Shown in pieces: positions 46,651 to 54,800 of a DNA stretch of 64,000 nt; within the stretch, counting starts at the first letter, position 1, and the number at the start of each line of letters is the position of its first letter. This DNA is from Planctomycetaceae bacterium. Its GTDB lineage: Bacteria > Planctomycetota > Planctomycetia > Pirellulales > Thermoguttaceae. The stretch covers positions 1 to 64,000 of the forward strand of contig JAAYAY010000179.1 in assembly GCA_012719125.1 (NCBI GenBank), in the 5' to 3' direction. A model generated the notes under the pieces. That model saw nothing but the letters and a program-made list of their open reading frames with translations, made no database searches and was not told where the DNA came from. The translations under genes were made by a program, and so were the position numbers.

Positions 46651-46846
46651 CGGAAAGCCCCTCATGTCACGCAACCCCCACTTTAGACGGGGCTATATCT
46701 CCCTTGGATTTGACTCGACGCCCCTGCAACCTAGGGTTGCCTCGGAGTGGCAGGCTGAACATCGGGTCTCCACTCCCCAATCAAGGCTTTCTCACCCCCG
46801 TGTTTTGAGCCGGGCCGTTCCTTCGGAGCGGCCCGGTTCTTTTCTT
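46651..46846 (+). ncRNA. Candidate structured RNA with intrinsic terminator
   Basis: GAAAGCC (46653-46659) pairs with GGCTTTC (46785-46791), enclosing GCAACC/GGTTGC (46726-46740) and GGAGTGG/CCACTCC (46744-46776), and a terminator follows at once. The multi-stem plan, about 190 bases long with no credible frame, suggests a stand-alone RNA or a leader. I do not recognise SRP, 6S, tmRNA or RNase P sequence features in it. Confidence 0.4.
46810..46846 (+). terminator. Rho-independent terminator
   Basis: CCGGGCCGTTC and GAGCGGCCCGG form an 11-bp stem (one G-U) around CTTCG, followed by TTCTTTTCTT. It ends the candidate RNA, or any readthrough from the GT2-TPR gene 264 bases upstream. Confidence 0.75.
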
Positions 46847-47055
46847 GTCCGGCACACCCAAGCGGGGCGACCTTCGGAAACCGCCATTCAAGGCACCGCC
46901 GCATCCGTTGACAAAACTCCGTTCGTCCAGTAACAACGATGGATTGCTCTGCCGTCACGGCAGTTGGGTAGCAACTGCGGCAGAGTTTTTCCCGGTCGGC
47001 CGGTGCCGCGAAACAGAATAGCTTCGGCGCCGGGCCAAGGCGTGGAGGATGATGA

Positions 47056-47409
47056 ATGGCGTTCAAGGCGACATTGGGCTCTGCCCCACAAGCTTGGGAA
47101 ACACAAACTGACGAGGCGGAACCCGATCTGGCCCGGCTCTGTGCGGCGGAGATGGAGGACGAAGACTTCGACGAGGACTTCGACGACGACTTCGACGACG
47201 ACGACTTCGACGACGATTTTGACGACGACTTCGAGCAGGACTTCGAGGAGGACCTGGACGAGGACTTCGACGAGGACTTGGACGGCGAAGAGGGAGACGA
47301 CGAGAGCGAGGATTTCGACGGCTTCGACGACGATGACGAGGACGATGATGACGACGCTGACGACGCTGACGAGGACGACGACGATGCCGACCTGGACGAC
47401 GATCTGTAA
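47056..47409 (+). CDS. Extremely acidic low-complexity protein (117 aa)
   Basis: ATG 47056 has GGAGG seven bases upstream. After a 32-residue ordinary N-terminus the protein consists almost wholly of Asp, Glu and Phe in units such as DEDFDDDFDDDDFDDDFDDD, then D/E/A runs to the end. The DNA is a GACGACTTC-type repeat, so slippage is likely to vary its length. Phe appears at regular 4-5-residue spacing. I recall similar acidic proteins in planctomycete genomes, without a known role; ion binding or a basic-protein mimic is conceivable. It lies 78 bases upstream of the nucleoside phosphorylase gene. Confidence 0.6.
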   Translation: MAFKATLGSAPQAWETQTDEAEPDLARLCAAEMEDEDFDEDFDDDFDDDDFDDDFDDDFEQDFEEDLDEDFDEDLDGEEGDDESEDFDGFDDDDEDDDDDADDADEDDDDADLDDDL

Positions 47410-47487
47410 TCGCCGGTTGACCGCCCCGCGGGCGTCTCGAACGGCCCTGGACAGGCTCGCAGCAATCAGCAGGAAGAACCGCAACTC

Positions 47488-48324
47488 ATGAAGGAACTTG
47501 TCGGACAGATTCAGGAAGCGAGCAAGGCAATTCGACAGCGCTGGTCTGGTACACCCCGTGTCGGAATCATCCTCGGAACCGGGTTGGGCAGTCTGGCCGC
47601 CCAGATCCAGACCGAAGCCGTGTTCGATTATGAGGATATCCCTCACTTTCCCCGCTCGACGGCGATCAGTCACACCGGCCAACTGGTTTGCGGCGTGCTG
47701 GAAGGCGTGACCGTAGTCGCCATGGAGGGTCGCTTCCATGCCTACGAAGGCTACACCCACCGGCAAATCACCTTCCCCGTTCGCGTGATGAAAGCCCTGG
47801 GGGTGGACCTGCTGATCGTGTCGAACGCCTGCGGCGGAATGAATCCGCAGCACGCCAAGGGCGATATCCTCGTCATTGAAGACCACATCAACTTGATGAA
47901 CGGCAATCCGCTCATCGGGGTGAACGACGACAGCCTGGGGCCGCGATTTCCCGACATGGTCGCCCCCTACGATCCGGATCTGATCGAAGCGGCCCTGGAG
48001 ATCGCCCGCAAGGAGAACTTCGCGGCTCACAAAGGCGTCTATGTCGCCGTGACCGGGCCGAACCTCGAGACCCGTGCCGAATACCGGTTCCTGCGGGCGA
48101 TCGGCGCCGACGTGGTGGGCATGTCCACCGTTCCCGAAGTGATCGTCGCGGTACACGCGGGTATGCGCGTGCTGGGCCTTTCGATCATTACCGATCAGTG
48201 CCTTCCCGACGCTCTCCAGCCCGTCGACATCGACGATATCCTGGCCACGGCCGCCAAGGCGGAACCCAATCTTAGAAAGATCGTCCTGGGCATTCTGAAA
48301 CGCGAAAGCCGCAAGACGGACTAG
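47488..48324 (+). CDS. Purine nucleoside phosphorylase (trimeric type)
   Basis: The 278-residue product has the full set of class motifs: '[13 protein letters not shown]' (phosphate loop), '[12 protein letters not shown]', '[13 protein letters not shown]', '[16 protein letters not shown]', '[17 protein letters not shown]' and '[20 protein letters not shown]'. It splits purine nucleosides with phosphate in salvage. AGGAAG provides the ribosome site. It runs toward a convergent dihydrouridine synthase gene. Confidence 0.94.
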   Translation: MKELVGQIQEASKAIRQRWSGTPRVGIILGTGLGSLAAQIQTEAVFDYEDIPHFPRSTAISHTGQLVCGVLEGVTVVAMEGRFHAYEGYTHRQITFPVRVMKALGVDLLIVSNACGGMNPQHAKGDILVIEDHINLMNGNPLIGVNDDSLGPRFPDMVAPYDPDLIEAALEIARKENFAAHKGVYVAVTGPNLETRAEYRFLRAIGADVVGMSTVPEVIVAVHAGMRVLGLSIITDQCLPDALQPVDIDDILATAAKAEPNLRKIVLGILKRESRKTD

Positions 48325-48339
48325 CGGCCAGCGGCGCCA

Positions 48340-48376
48340 GATTCCCGCCTGCGCGGCAGTGGCGGCTACGGGAATC
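48340..48376. terminator. Hairpin between convergent genes
   Basis: GATTCCCG (48340-48347) and CGGGAATC (48369-48376) are perfect complements. The right arm overlaps the last codons and stop of the minus-strand gene. No U-tract is present on either side, so a terminator role is weakly supported. Confidence 0.35.
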
Positions 48377-49424
48377 CTCGGCTCGCCCCAGGCTCGGCCG
48401 ACTCTGCCTCCGTCTCGTCCGGATATCGGCCGGGCAGGTCCGTCGCGTAGAACTCCCTCAGCACGGCACGCCAGTCTTCGGGCCCGCGAACCCGGACAAA
48501 CGCATCGCGCACTTCCTCCTGACGAGGGTGGAGACGCGAGTACTTGATGCCGAACTTCCGCATCAAGGGACAGCATCGCTTGGCCCCATACAGTTCTTCC
48601 GCCAGGCGATAGTGTTCCCCGATCACCTCGCGTTGCTCGAACAGACTGGGCGGCGCCGGCAACGGCCTGCCGGCAGCCAACGCCCGAAACTGCCCAAAGA
48701 TCCACGGATTGCCGATTGCCCCGCGAGCAATTGTCACGCCGTCGACCCCGGTTTCCTTCAGCATGTCGTGGCATGCCTGCGCGCTGTCCAGGTCTCCACT
48801 TCCCAGCAGCGTACGTTCCGGGGCATAGGCCTTCAACTCGCGCAGGAAGTCCCAGGAGGCACTGCCCTGGTAACCCTGCCGAACGGTCCGCCCGTGCACC
48901 GTGACGGCCGCCACGCCGAGCCGGAACGCGCCGTCATAGATCTCGAAGAAACGATCGCGCCCCTCGGGCGTGTCGTCCATGGCCCGCCGCATCTTCACCG
49001 TGACCGGAATCTCCACGGGCACGACCTCGCGGACCCGGCCGACGATTTCCAGGGCCGTCTTCGGCTCGCTCAGCAGGTAGCCGCCGCGGCAACGGCCCAG
49101 AACCTTCTTGACGGGGCAGCCGAAATTGATGTCGATGCAGTCGAACCCCGCCTCGACCAGCCGAACCGCCGCGGCCGCAAACTGCTCCGGTTCGCTCCCC
49201 ATCAACTGGGCGCCCGACGGACGGTCCGCGTCGTCCACCCGCAGAAACCGCTTGGCCTTGCGGCCTTTGGTCACGTCGACGACGAACTTGTCCAGAAGCA
49301 CTTCGCAGACTGTGTACGATGCTCCCAACTGACGCGAGATCCGTCGCATCGGCCAGTCGCTGTAGCCGCTCAGTGCGGCCAGGACGGCGGGGGAATCGAG
49401 TTCGATCGGGCCGATTGTAAGCAT
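48366..49424 (-). CDS. tRNA-dihydrouridine synthase
   Basis: The 352-residue product has the FMN barrel 'LAALSGYSDWPMRRISRQLG', the catalytic-cysteine motif 'DINFGCPVKKVLGRCRGG' (Cys103), 'VTVKMRRAMDD', 'VTVHGRTVRQGYQGSASWDF' and 'LLGSGDLDSAQ...GVTIARGAIGNPWIF', as in Dus enzymes. It reduces uridines in tRNA using NADPH. The usual GxG after the Cys loop is 'GRCRGGYLL' here. Length is normal. Confidence 0.92.
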   Translation of the reverse strand: MLTIGPIELDSPAVLAALSGYSDWPMRRISRQLGASYTVCEVLLDKFVVDVTKGRKAKRFLRVDDADRPSGAQLMGSEPEQFAAAAVRLVEAGFDCIDINFGCPVKKVLGRCRGGYLLSEPKTALEIVGRVREVVPVEIPVTVKMRRAMDDTPEGRDRFFEIYDGAFRLGVAAVTVHGRTVRQGYQGSASWDFLRELKAYAPERTLLGSGDLDSAQACHDMLKETGVDGVTIARGAIGNPWIFGQFRALAAGRPLPAPPSLFEQREVIGEHYRLAEELYGAKRCCPLMRKFGIKYSRLHPRQEEVRDAFVRVRGPEDWRAVLREFYATDLPGRYPDETEAESAEPGASRGFP

Positions 49425-49458
49425 GAGAGCTTTGAGCCGTGAGCTTTGAGCTTTGAGC
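49425..49458. repeat. AGCTCAAAGCTCA repeat, copy 2 (inverted)
   Basis: Three GAGCTTTGAGC-type units directly follow the dus start codon region. They are the reverse complement of the element at 44870-44897. The rest of the gap to 49725 shows no gene or clear signal apart from the GGGGAG ribosome site of the next gene. Confidence 0.55.
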
Positions 49459-49725
49459 CTCGGGGTGCGGGGGCGGTTCGAAGTATGAACGCATGTATAT
49501 AGTCGAAACAGACAATGGTAGGGGATTCATCTGGAGTTTCAAGTGGGGGAGGTTCTCCGATACCCCTGGAACATCTCGCGGTTGGAGCCGATCTGTGCGA
49601 AATGCCTCTGCTGGCGGCGATTTCTCCATGGCGTGCCGACTTGCCGATTCCCTCAACGTCCGCTACGGTCACCCATAGTCGGGTCGGCGGGAACCGGAAG
49701 AACTCGGCCACTCGGGGAGTCGGTC

Positions 49726-50769
49726 ATGACAGATCCACAATGGCAAACGCTCTTGCAGCTTGTGCGGGGCGAATGGTTTGAGACGCCGCCGGTCGGTCTG
49801 CTCGTTGACGGCCCCTGGATCTCGGACTGGTATGGGGCCGCTCTGCTCGATTACTACAGCAGCGAACGCGTGTGGCTCGATGCGAACCTGGCAGTTGTTC
49901 AGGCGTTTCCCCATGTTCTGCTGCTGGCCGGGTTCTGGGGCGAGTTTGGCATGAGCGGAAACCCGTCGGCCTTCGGCTGCCGCTGCATCTGGCCCCAGAA
50001 GGGGTTCCCGACCGTCGCCAGACTGCTGCCCGACTACGCCGCGATCGCCCGTCTCAAAAAGCCGAATTGCCGGACCGACGGTCTGCATCCCTTTATCCTC
50101 AAGAGACATCAGCATGCCCAGGAGGCCATGGAACGAATCGGGCACCGCATCCGCTTCGCCACGACCCACGGGCCGATCACCATTGCCTCCTACCTGCTCG
50201 GCCACACCGAACTGCTGATCGGCATGAAGACCGATTCGGACGCCGTCCACCAATTGCTCGCCTTGGTGACCGAGTTCGTCGTGGATTGGATCGAGTGCCA
50301 GAAGGCCCTGTTTCCGTCGATCGAGGGTGTCATGGTGCTCGAAGACCTCATGGGCTTCCTGGGCGAGGGCGACTTTGCCGAATTCGCCCAGCCCTACATG
50401 ACGACGATCTTCGGGACGCTCGATGTCCCCATCAAGATGCTCCACAACGATGCCTTCGGACTCATCACGGCCCGGCACCTTGCGGAAATGGGGGTCAACC
50501 TGTTTAATTTCTCCTTCGAGCATCCCGTGGCCGAAATCCGGGCGCTGGCGGGTCCCGATGTCGCCCTCATGGGCAACGTACCTCCCCGCGACGTGTTGAG
50601 CCGGGGCTCCTGCGACGACGTTCGGCGCAGCGCGGCCGAAATCGTCCGAACCGTTGACTGCCGTCGCGGATTGCTCCTTTCCGGCGGGGGATTCGTTCCG
50701 CCCGGCACAACCGCCGAGAAGATCGAAACACTCTGCCGCGCGGCAGAAGACTTCGCCCATCAACCCTGA
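49726..50769 (+). CDS. Uroporphyrinogen decarboxylase-like protein (tandem copy 1)
   Basis: ATG 49726 follows GGGGAG and gives 347 residues of URO-D/methyltransferase-type barrel: 'LLAGFWGEFGMSGNPSAFGC', 'THGPITIASYLLGHTELLIG', 'LHNDAFGLITARHLAEMG' and 'ALMGNVPPRDVLSRG'. Where cobamide methyltransferases (MtaA type) carry the zinc ligands HxC and a later Cys, this protein has 'LHND' and 'SGGGFVPP', so that zinc site is absent. It does not look like housekeeping HemE. The product is probably a soluble enzyme of unknown substrate. Confidence 0.8.
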   Translation: MTDPQWQTLLQLVRGEWFETPPVGLLVDGPWISDWYGAALLDYYSSERVWLDANLAVVQAFPHVLLLAGFWGEFGMSGNPSAFGCRCIWPQKGFPTVARLLPDYAAIARLKKPNCRTDGLHPFILKRHQHAQEAMERIGHRIRFATTHGPITIASYLLGHTELLIGMKTDSDAVHQLLALVTEFVVDWIECQKALFPSIEGVMVLEDLMGFLGEGDFAEFAQPYMTTIFGTLDVPIKMLHNDAFGLITARHLAEMGVNLFNFSFEHPVAEIRALAGPDVALMGNVPPRDVLSRGSCDDVRRSAAEIVRTVDCRRGLLLSGGGFVPPGTTAEKIETLCRAAEDFAHQP

Positions 50770-50792
50770 TCTCCTGACATGCCACACCTGCC

Positions 50793-51821
50793 ATGACCGA
50801 TCCGCAATGGGAATCGCTGCTTCGCGTGTTTGACGGTGAACTCCTCGACGAGTTGCCGATCGGTTTCATCATCGACAGCCCCTGGCTACCCGGGTGGTCC
50901 GGCATCTCGATTCTCGACTACTATTCGAGCGAGCGACTCTGGCTGGAATCGAATCTCAAGGCGATCCGGCAGTTCCCCCAGGTGACCTTTCTGCCGGGTT
51001 TCTGGTCCGAGTTCGGAATGTGCACGGAGCCCGCCTCTTTCGGCGCCAAGTGCGTCTTCCCCGAAAACGAGTTCCCCTTTGCCGAGAAGGTGCTCGACAG
51101 TTTCGACGAGGTGGCGCGGTTGACCAAACCGGATTGCCGCGTCGACGGTCTCAGTCCGTTTGTGATCAAGCGATTGCAGAACTGCCGCAAGGATATCGAG
51201 GCCGCGGGCCATCGCATTCGCTTTGCCGTGAGCCGGGGACCCCTGAACATCGCCTCCTTCCTCGCCGGCCACACCGAAACGCTCATGGCCGTCAAGACGG
51301 AACCGGAAGCCGCGGCCCGGCTGATCGACCTGGTTACCGACTTTGTGATCGACTGGCTGAGCTACCAGCGGGAGTGCTTTGATTCGATCGACGGGATCCT
51401 CGTCCTCGACGATCTGATCGGCTTCCTGGGCGAAGGCGACTTCCGCCAGTTCGCCCTGCCCTGCTTTCAGCGGATCTCCGCGGCCCTGGATGTCCGTATC
51501 AAGGCGCTCCACAACGACGCCCGCGGACTGGTCACCGCCAAGTGCCTCCCCGAGATGGGCTTCAACCTGTTCAATTTCGCTTACTCGCACAGCCTCAGCG
51601 AGATCCGCCAATTGGTCGGCGACGACGTCGTGCTGCTGGGAAATCTGCCCCCTCGCGACATTCTGGCGGCCGGTTCCCCCGACGACGTGCGGCGCGAGAC
51701 TCGCGCGATGGTCGATTCGATCGAAGACAAACGCCGGGTCGTCTTCAGTTGCGGCGGAGGAATGCCGCCAAACGTATCCACGCAGAACATCGAGGCCTTC
51801 TGCCAGACGGTGCGAGGCTAA
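50793..51821 (+). CDS. Uroporphyrinogen decarboxylase-like protein (tandem copy 2)
   Basis: This 342-residue paralog begins 'MTDPQWESLLRVFDGELLDE' against 'MTDPQWQTLLQLVRGEWFET' in copy 1, and stays collinear throughout: 'LDYYSSERLWLESNLKAI', 'FLPGFWSEFGMCTEPASFG', 'SRGPLNIASFLAGHTETLMA', 'ALHNDARGLVTAKCLPEMG' and 'SCGGGMPPNVSTQN'. It follows copy 1 after 23 bases, so they are co-transcribed and may form a heteromer. The MtaA zinc ligands are missing here too. It converges on the large gene at 51834 with a 12-base gap. Confidence 0.8.
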   Translation: MTDPQWESLLRVFDGELLDELPIGFIIDSPWLPGWSGISILDYYSSERLWLESNLKAIRQFPQVTFLPGFWSEFGMCTEPASFGAKCVFPENEFPFAEKVLDSFDEVARLTKPDCRVDGLSPFVIKRLQNCRKDIEAAGHRIRFAVSRGPLNIASFLAGHTETLMAVKTEPEAAARLIDLVTDFVIDWLSYQRECFDSIDGILVLDDLIGFLGEGDFRQFALPCFQRISAALDVRIKALHNDARGLVTAKCLPEMGFNLFNFAYSHSLSEIRQLVGDDVVLLGNLPPRDILAAGSPDDVRRETRAMVDSIEDKRRVVFSCGGGMPPNVSTQNIEAFCQTVRG

Positions 51822-51833
51822 GCAAGCGGACGC

Positions 51834-54800
51834 CTACTTGACTTCCAACCGTGGTTGGCCCCAGTGAGCCCAATCGAAGTAGAAGCTGCCCGCCGAATCG
51901 GTGACCAGCCCGAGCACAATCGGCCGATCCTGCCACGCAGACAGATCGACCTCCAGGTCGTGCCACGCCCCGGGCAGCACCAGTTCGTCAGCCAGGGTTT
52001 GACCGTTGACCTCCAGGATGAACCGGACGCCGGTCGACTTGGAACCGTCGCGGAGGCCCACTCTGGTGCGAAACGCGGCAGCGTCTGCCAGAAGACGCAT
52101 CGGCAACAGGACCACGGTTCGGCCGCCGTCTGGCGGATGGGCAAACAAGCCGCGCAGCGAGGTTCCTCCCACGCGGCTCTCGCCCACCTGGACGCTTGCC
52201 ACCTGCGGGGTGGACCACTGCTGACCGGTCTCATCAAGAAAACAAACCTGCCGATCGGCTGCCGTCAGGTCACAAGGAAATGCGACCGGTTTGGGGGCGT
52301 CTCGCAGGAGAATAATGGTGCCCGGGAACGACGTACGGACGGACTGAGCAGACCCGTCGGCCGCAAGCTCGCGAGAGCCGGACGCATCCAGAGCCGATGA
52401 CCAAGGGGCGCCGCCGGCAACCGACAAGGTATCCTCCACCGACCGATCCATCTCAACTCGCGGGCGGATCCACAAGGCCCAGTCGAAGCTGGGCGACCGT
52501 TTCGGCCCCGGATGAATCGACAGCTCCAATTCGACGCGTTGTCCGCCCAAATCGGTCAAATCGAGTTCGAGAGGCACTCCGGTGTCGGCGGCCTGATGGA
52601 TTTCGGCCGATCGCTCCACGTCGTTCGCTCGAACGGTAACCCGGAAGGTGGCGCCGTCGCTGTTTGGCTGGCCGACCGACGATGCCCGCATGGCCACGTC
52701 CGTCAGAAAACGCAGTCGCCCGTCCCCCGGCAACTCCAATGAGTAGCGAACGTAGGCCACGCCCGTACCGCTGGAATCCGGCTTGCCGGTGCTTGGATTC
52801 GTCTGTCGTGCTTTCCACGGGGGGTGCGCAAACAGCCGATCATCAGCTTCGCGCTGGAATGCCGCGCCGTCCTCGCCCGAAAACGGCCCGGTGTCCTCAT
52901 AGCCGTCGCCGTGGAATGGCCGCGATCCTCCTTGTGCTGTCTCCAGCCGTTCGACCAGGTCGGCCACGACAGACTTGCTGCTTTCCGTTCGGATCATGGC
53001 AAGCTCGTTGAGCACGACGATCGATCGAGCAATCATCCCGTCGGGCATCCGGCACACGTGGAACTTGCCAGTCGACCGCGGCTCTGGAAAGACGGCGTAC
53101 CAGCGCTGCGGATCCAGTCCGAAGAACCGCTCCGCGTCATGGGCTCGCCAGCCGGCGATCGTCCCCGCCGTTTCGATCGACGTGGCGCCGCTGATGGTTT
53201 GACACACCGTCTCCTTGCCGAAGACCATCCGCCCGTCGACGGTTCGCTCCACTCGGCGTCCGTCGTCGGTGCGAAACGGAAATGCGACCGACGCGGGCCA
53301 TTCCCCGTCGAGGTCGATCTGCAATCGGCGATTCTGCCAGAACGCGGCCTCGTCGAAGAACTGGCGTGCGAATCCGGTCGGATTGCCGAAGTCGATGCCC
53401 TGCGGCTTGAGCGTCGGGATTACGCCCCAATGCTCGTAGGCTTCGTTCCAGGCGGCGTAGAGTTGCCCCTGCGACGGCGGGGCACATCCCAGGTAGCCGT
53501 TGATGATCGTGTAGCGGCGGAACAAATAGGAACTGATCGGATGGGCCAGAGCCAGCCGTTCGCGGTCCCAGGTTCCCTCGGAGTGGCTAATACCGAAAGC
53601 GTGACGCTGTGCGAACGCCTCGTGGCGGTACGTCACCTCGTTGAGCCCTTCGCCGCTCAACGCCACGTCGGGCAGGGCTTCACGCAGTTGGCGATGCAAG
53701 GCCAGATTGCCTTCGAGCATGGACAGCCCGTCGATTCGCCCGTTGTGGTCGTTGTCGATGCACAGCGTCTGGTCCAGGTGCAGGGCGTCCACGTCGTAGT
53801 CGCGGCACAGTTTCACCATCCGCTCCGTGAACAGATCCCGCCACGCCTTCAAGGCGGGATTGATGTAGGCAAAGCGGATCTCCGGTTCCGCCCGCGTCCA
53901 CAGCCACCACTGGCGCTCGTGGCTGCCGAAACAGTTGCGCACCTGGAACGGCTCAAATTGCTCGTAGAGCGGGTTTTTGGGATCGACCCCGAAGTAATTC
54001 ACGTGGAGCATCACCCGAAACCCCAGCTCGTGAGCCCGCGCGATGAACGGCTTGAGTCCCTCGAGCGGCCGGTCGTAGGTGGGATAGTCGCGATCGTAGC
54101 CCGCCGCTCGCCAACTCGGCACGTAGAGCACCGTCTGGGCTGGATCCAGCCGGGTCGCCAGAAGATCCAGTTGCTTCAAATCCATGCCCAGGATGACCAT
54201 CACTCGGATATCACGAATCCACTCCGGCCTCTGCTCCTCGATCGGTACCGGGCAAAACTGCGTCACCGCCCAGTCGCGGTAACGCCGAGCCGGCACTCGC
54301 CAGTCGCCCTCATACACGTTCACGTGCCAGGGCACCGATTCGCACGAAGTCTTGCCGTCGAAGGGCGCATCGTTTTCGGTGATGAACGACAGCTCCCAGC
54401 CATCGCGATCACGCTCCACCACGAGCCGCTTGTACCGGCCGTTCGGATCCTCGGCCCAGACATAGAATCCGTGTCCCTCCCCTTCGACGATGACGAGTTG
54501 GGCTTCCCAACTCCTCGGATAGTCGAACTGCATCTGCCGACCGGGCATATCGCGTGTCAGTCGCAAGCCCGAATGGCCCGGCACGATGATCGAGTATTCC
54601 AGCGGAATCCGCCCGATCGACCACCCGACACCCCAGACACCCGGTGTGCCGCCCCGATAGTCCTGTTTGACGATAACGTCGCTCGACGCCGTGTCGGTAC
54701 GAACCAGCGTCTTCCCCACGCCGTCTGCCAACCCTTCAAATCCGGAGTGACGGACCGTGACCTCGCCCTCGCCCGTCGGCTCGGCCGGACCTTCCGACGT

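Noticed and set aside
46731-47465. Long minus-strand frame rich in Ser and Lys opposite the acidic protein
   Set aside because: It is the antisense shadow of the GAC/GAG repeat in 47056-47409, has no ribosome site and overlaps the terminator and candidate RNA.
48528-49442. 304-codon plus-strand frame opposite the dus gene
   Set aside because: The minus strand encodes all Dus motifs in order; the plus frame has none.
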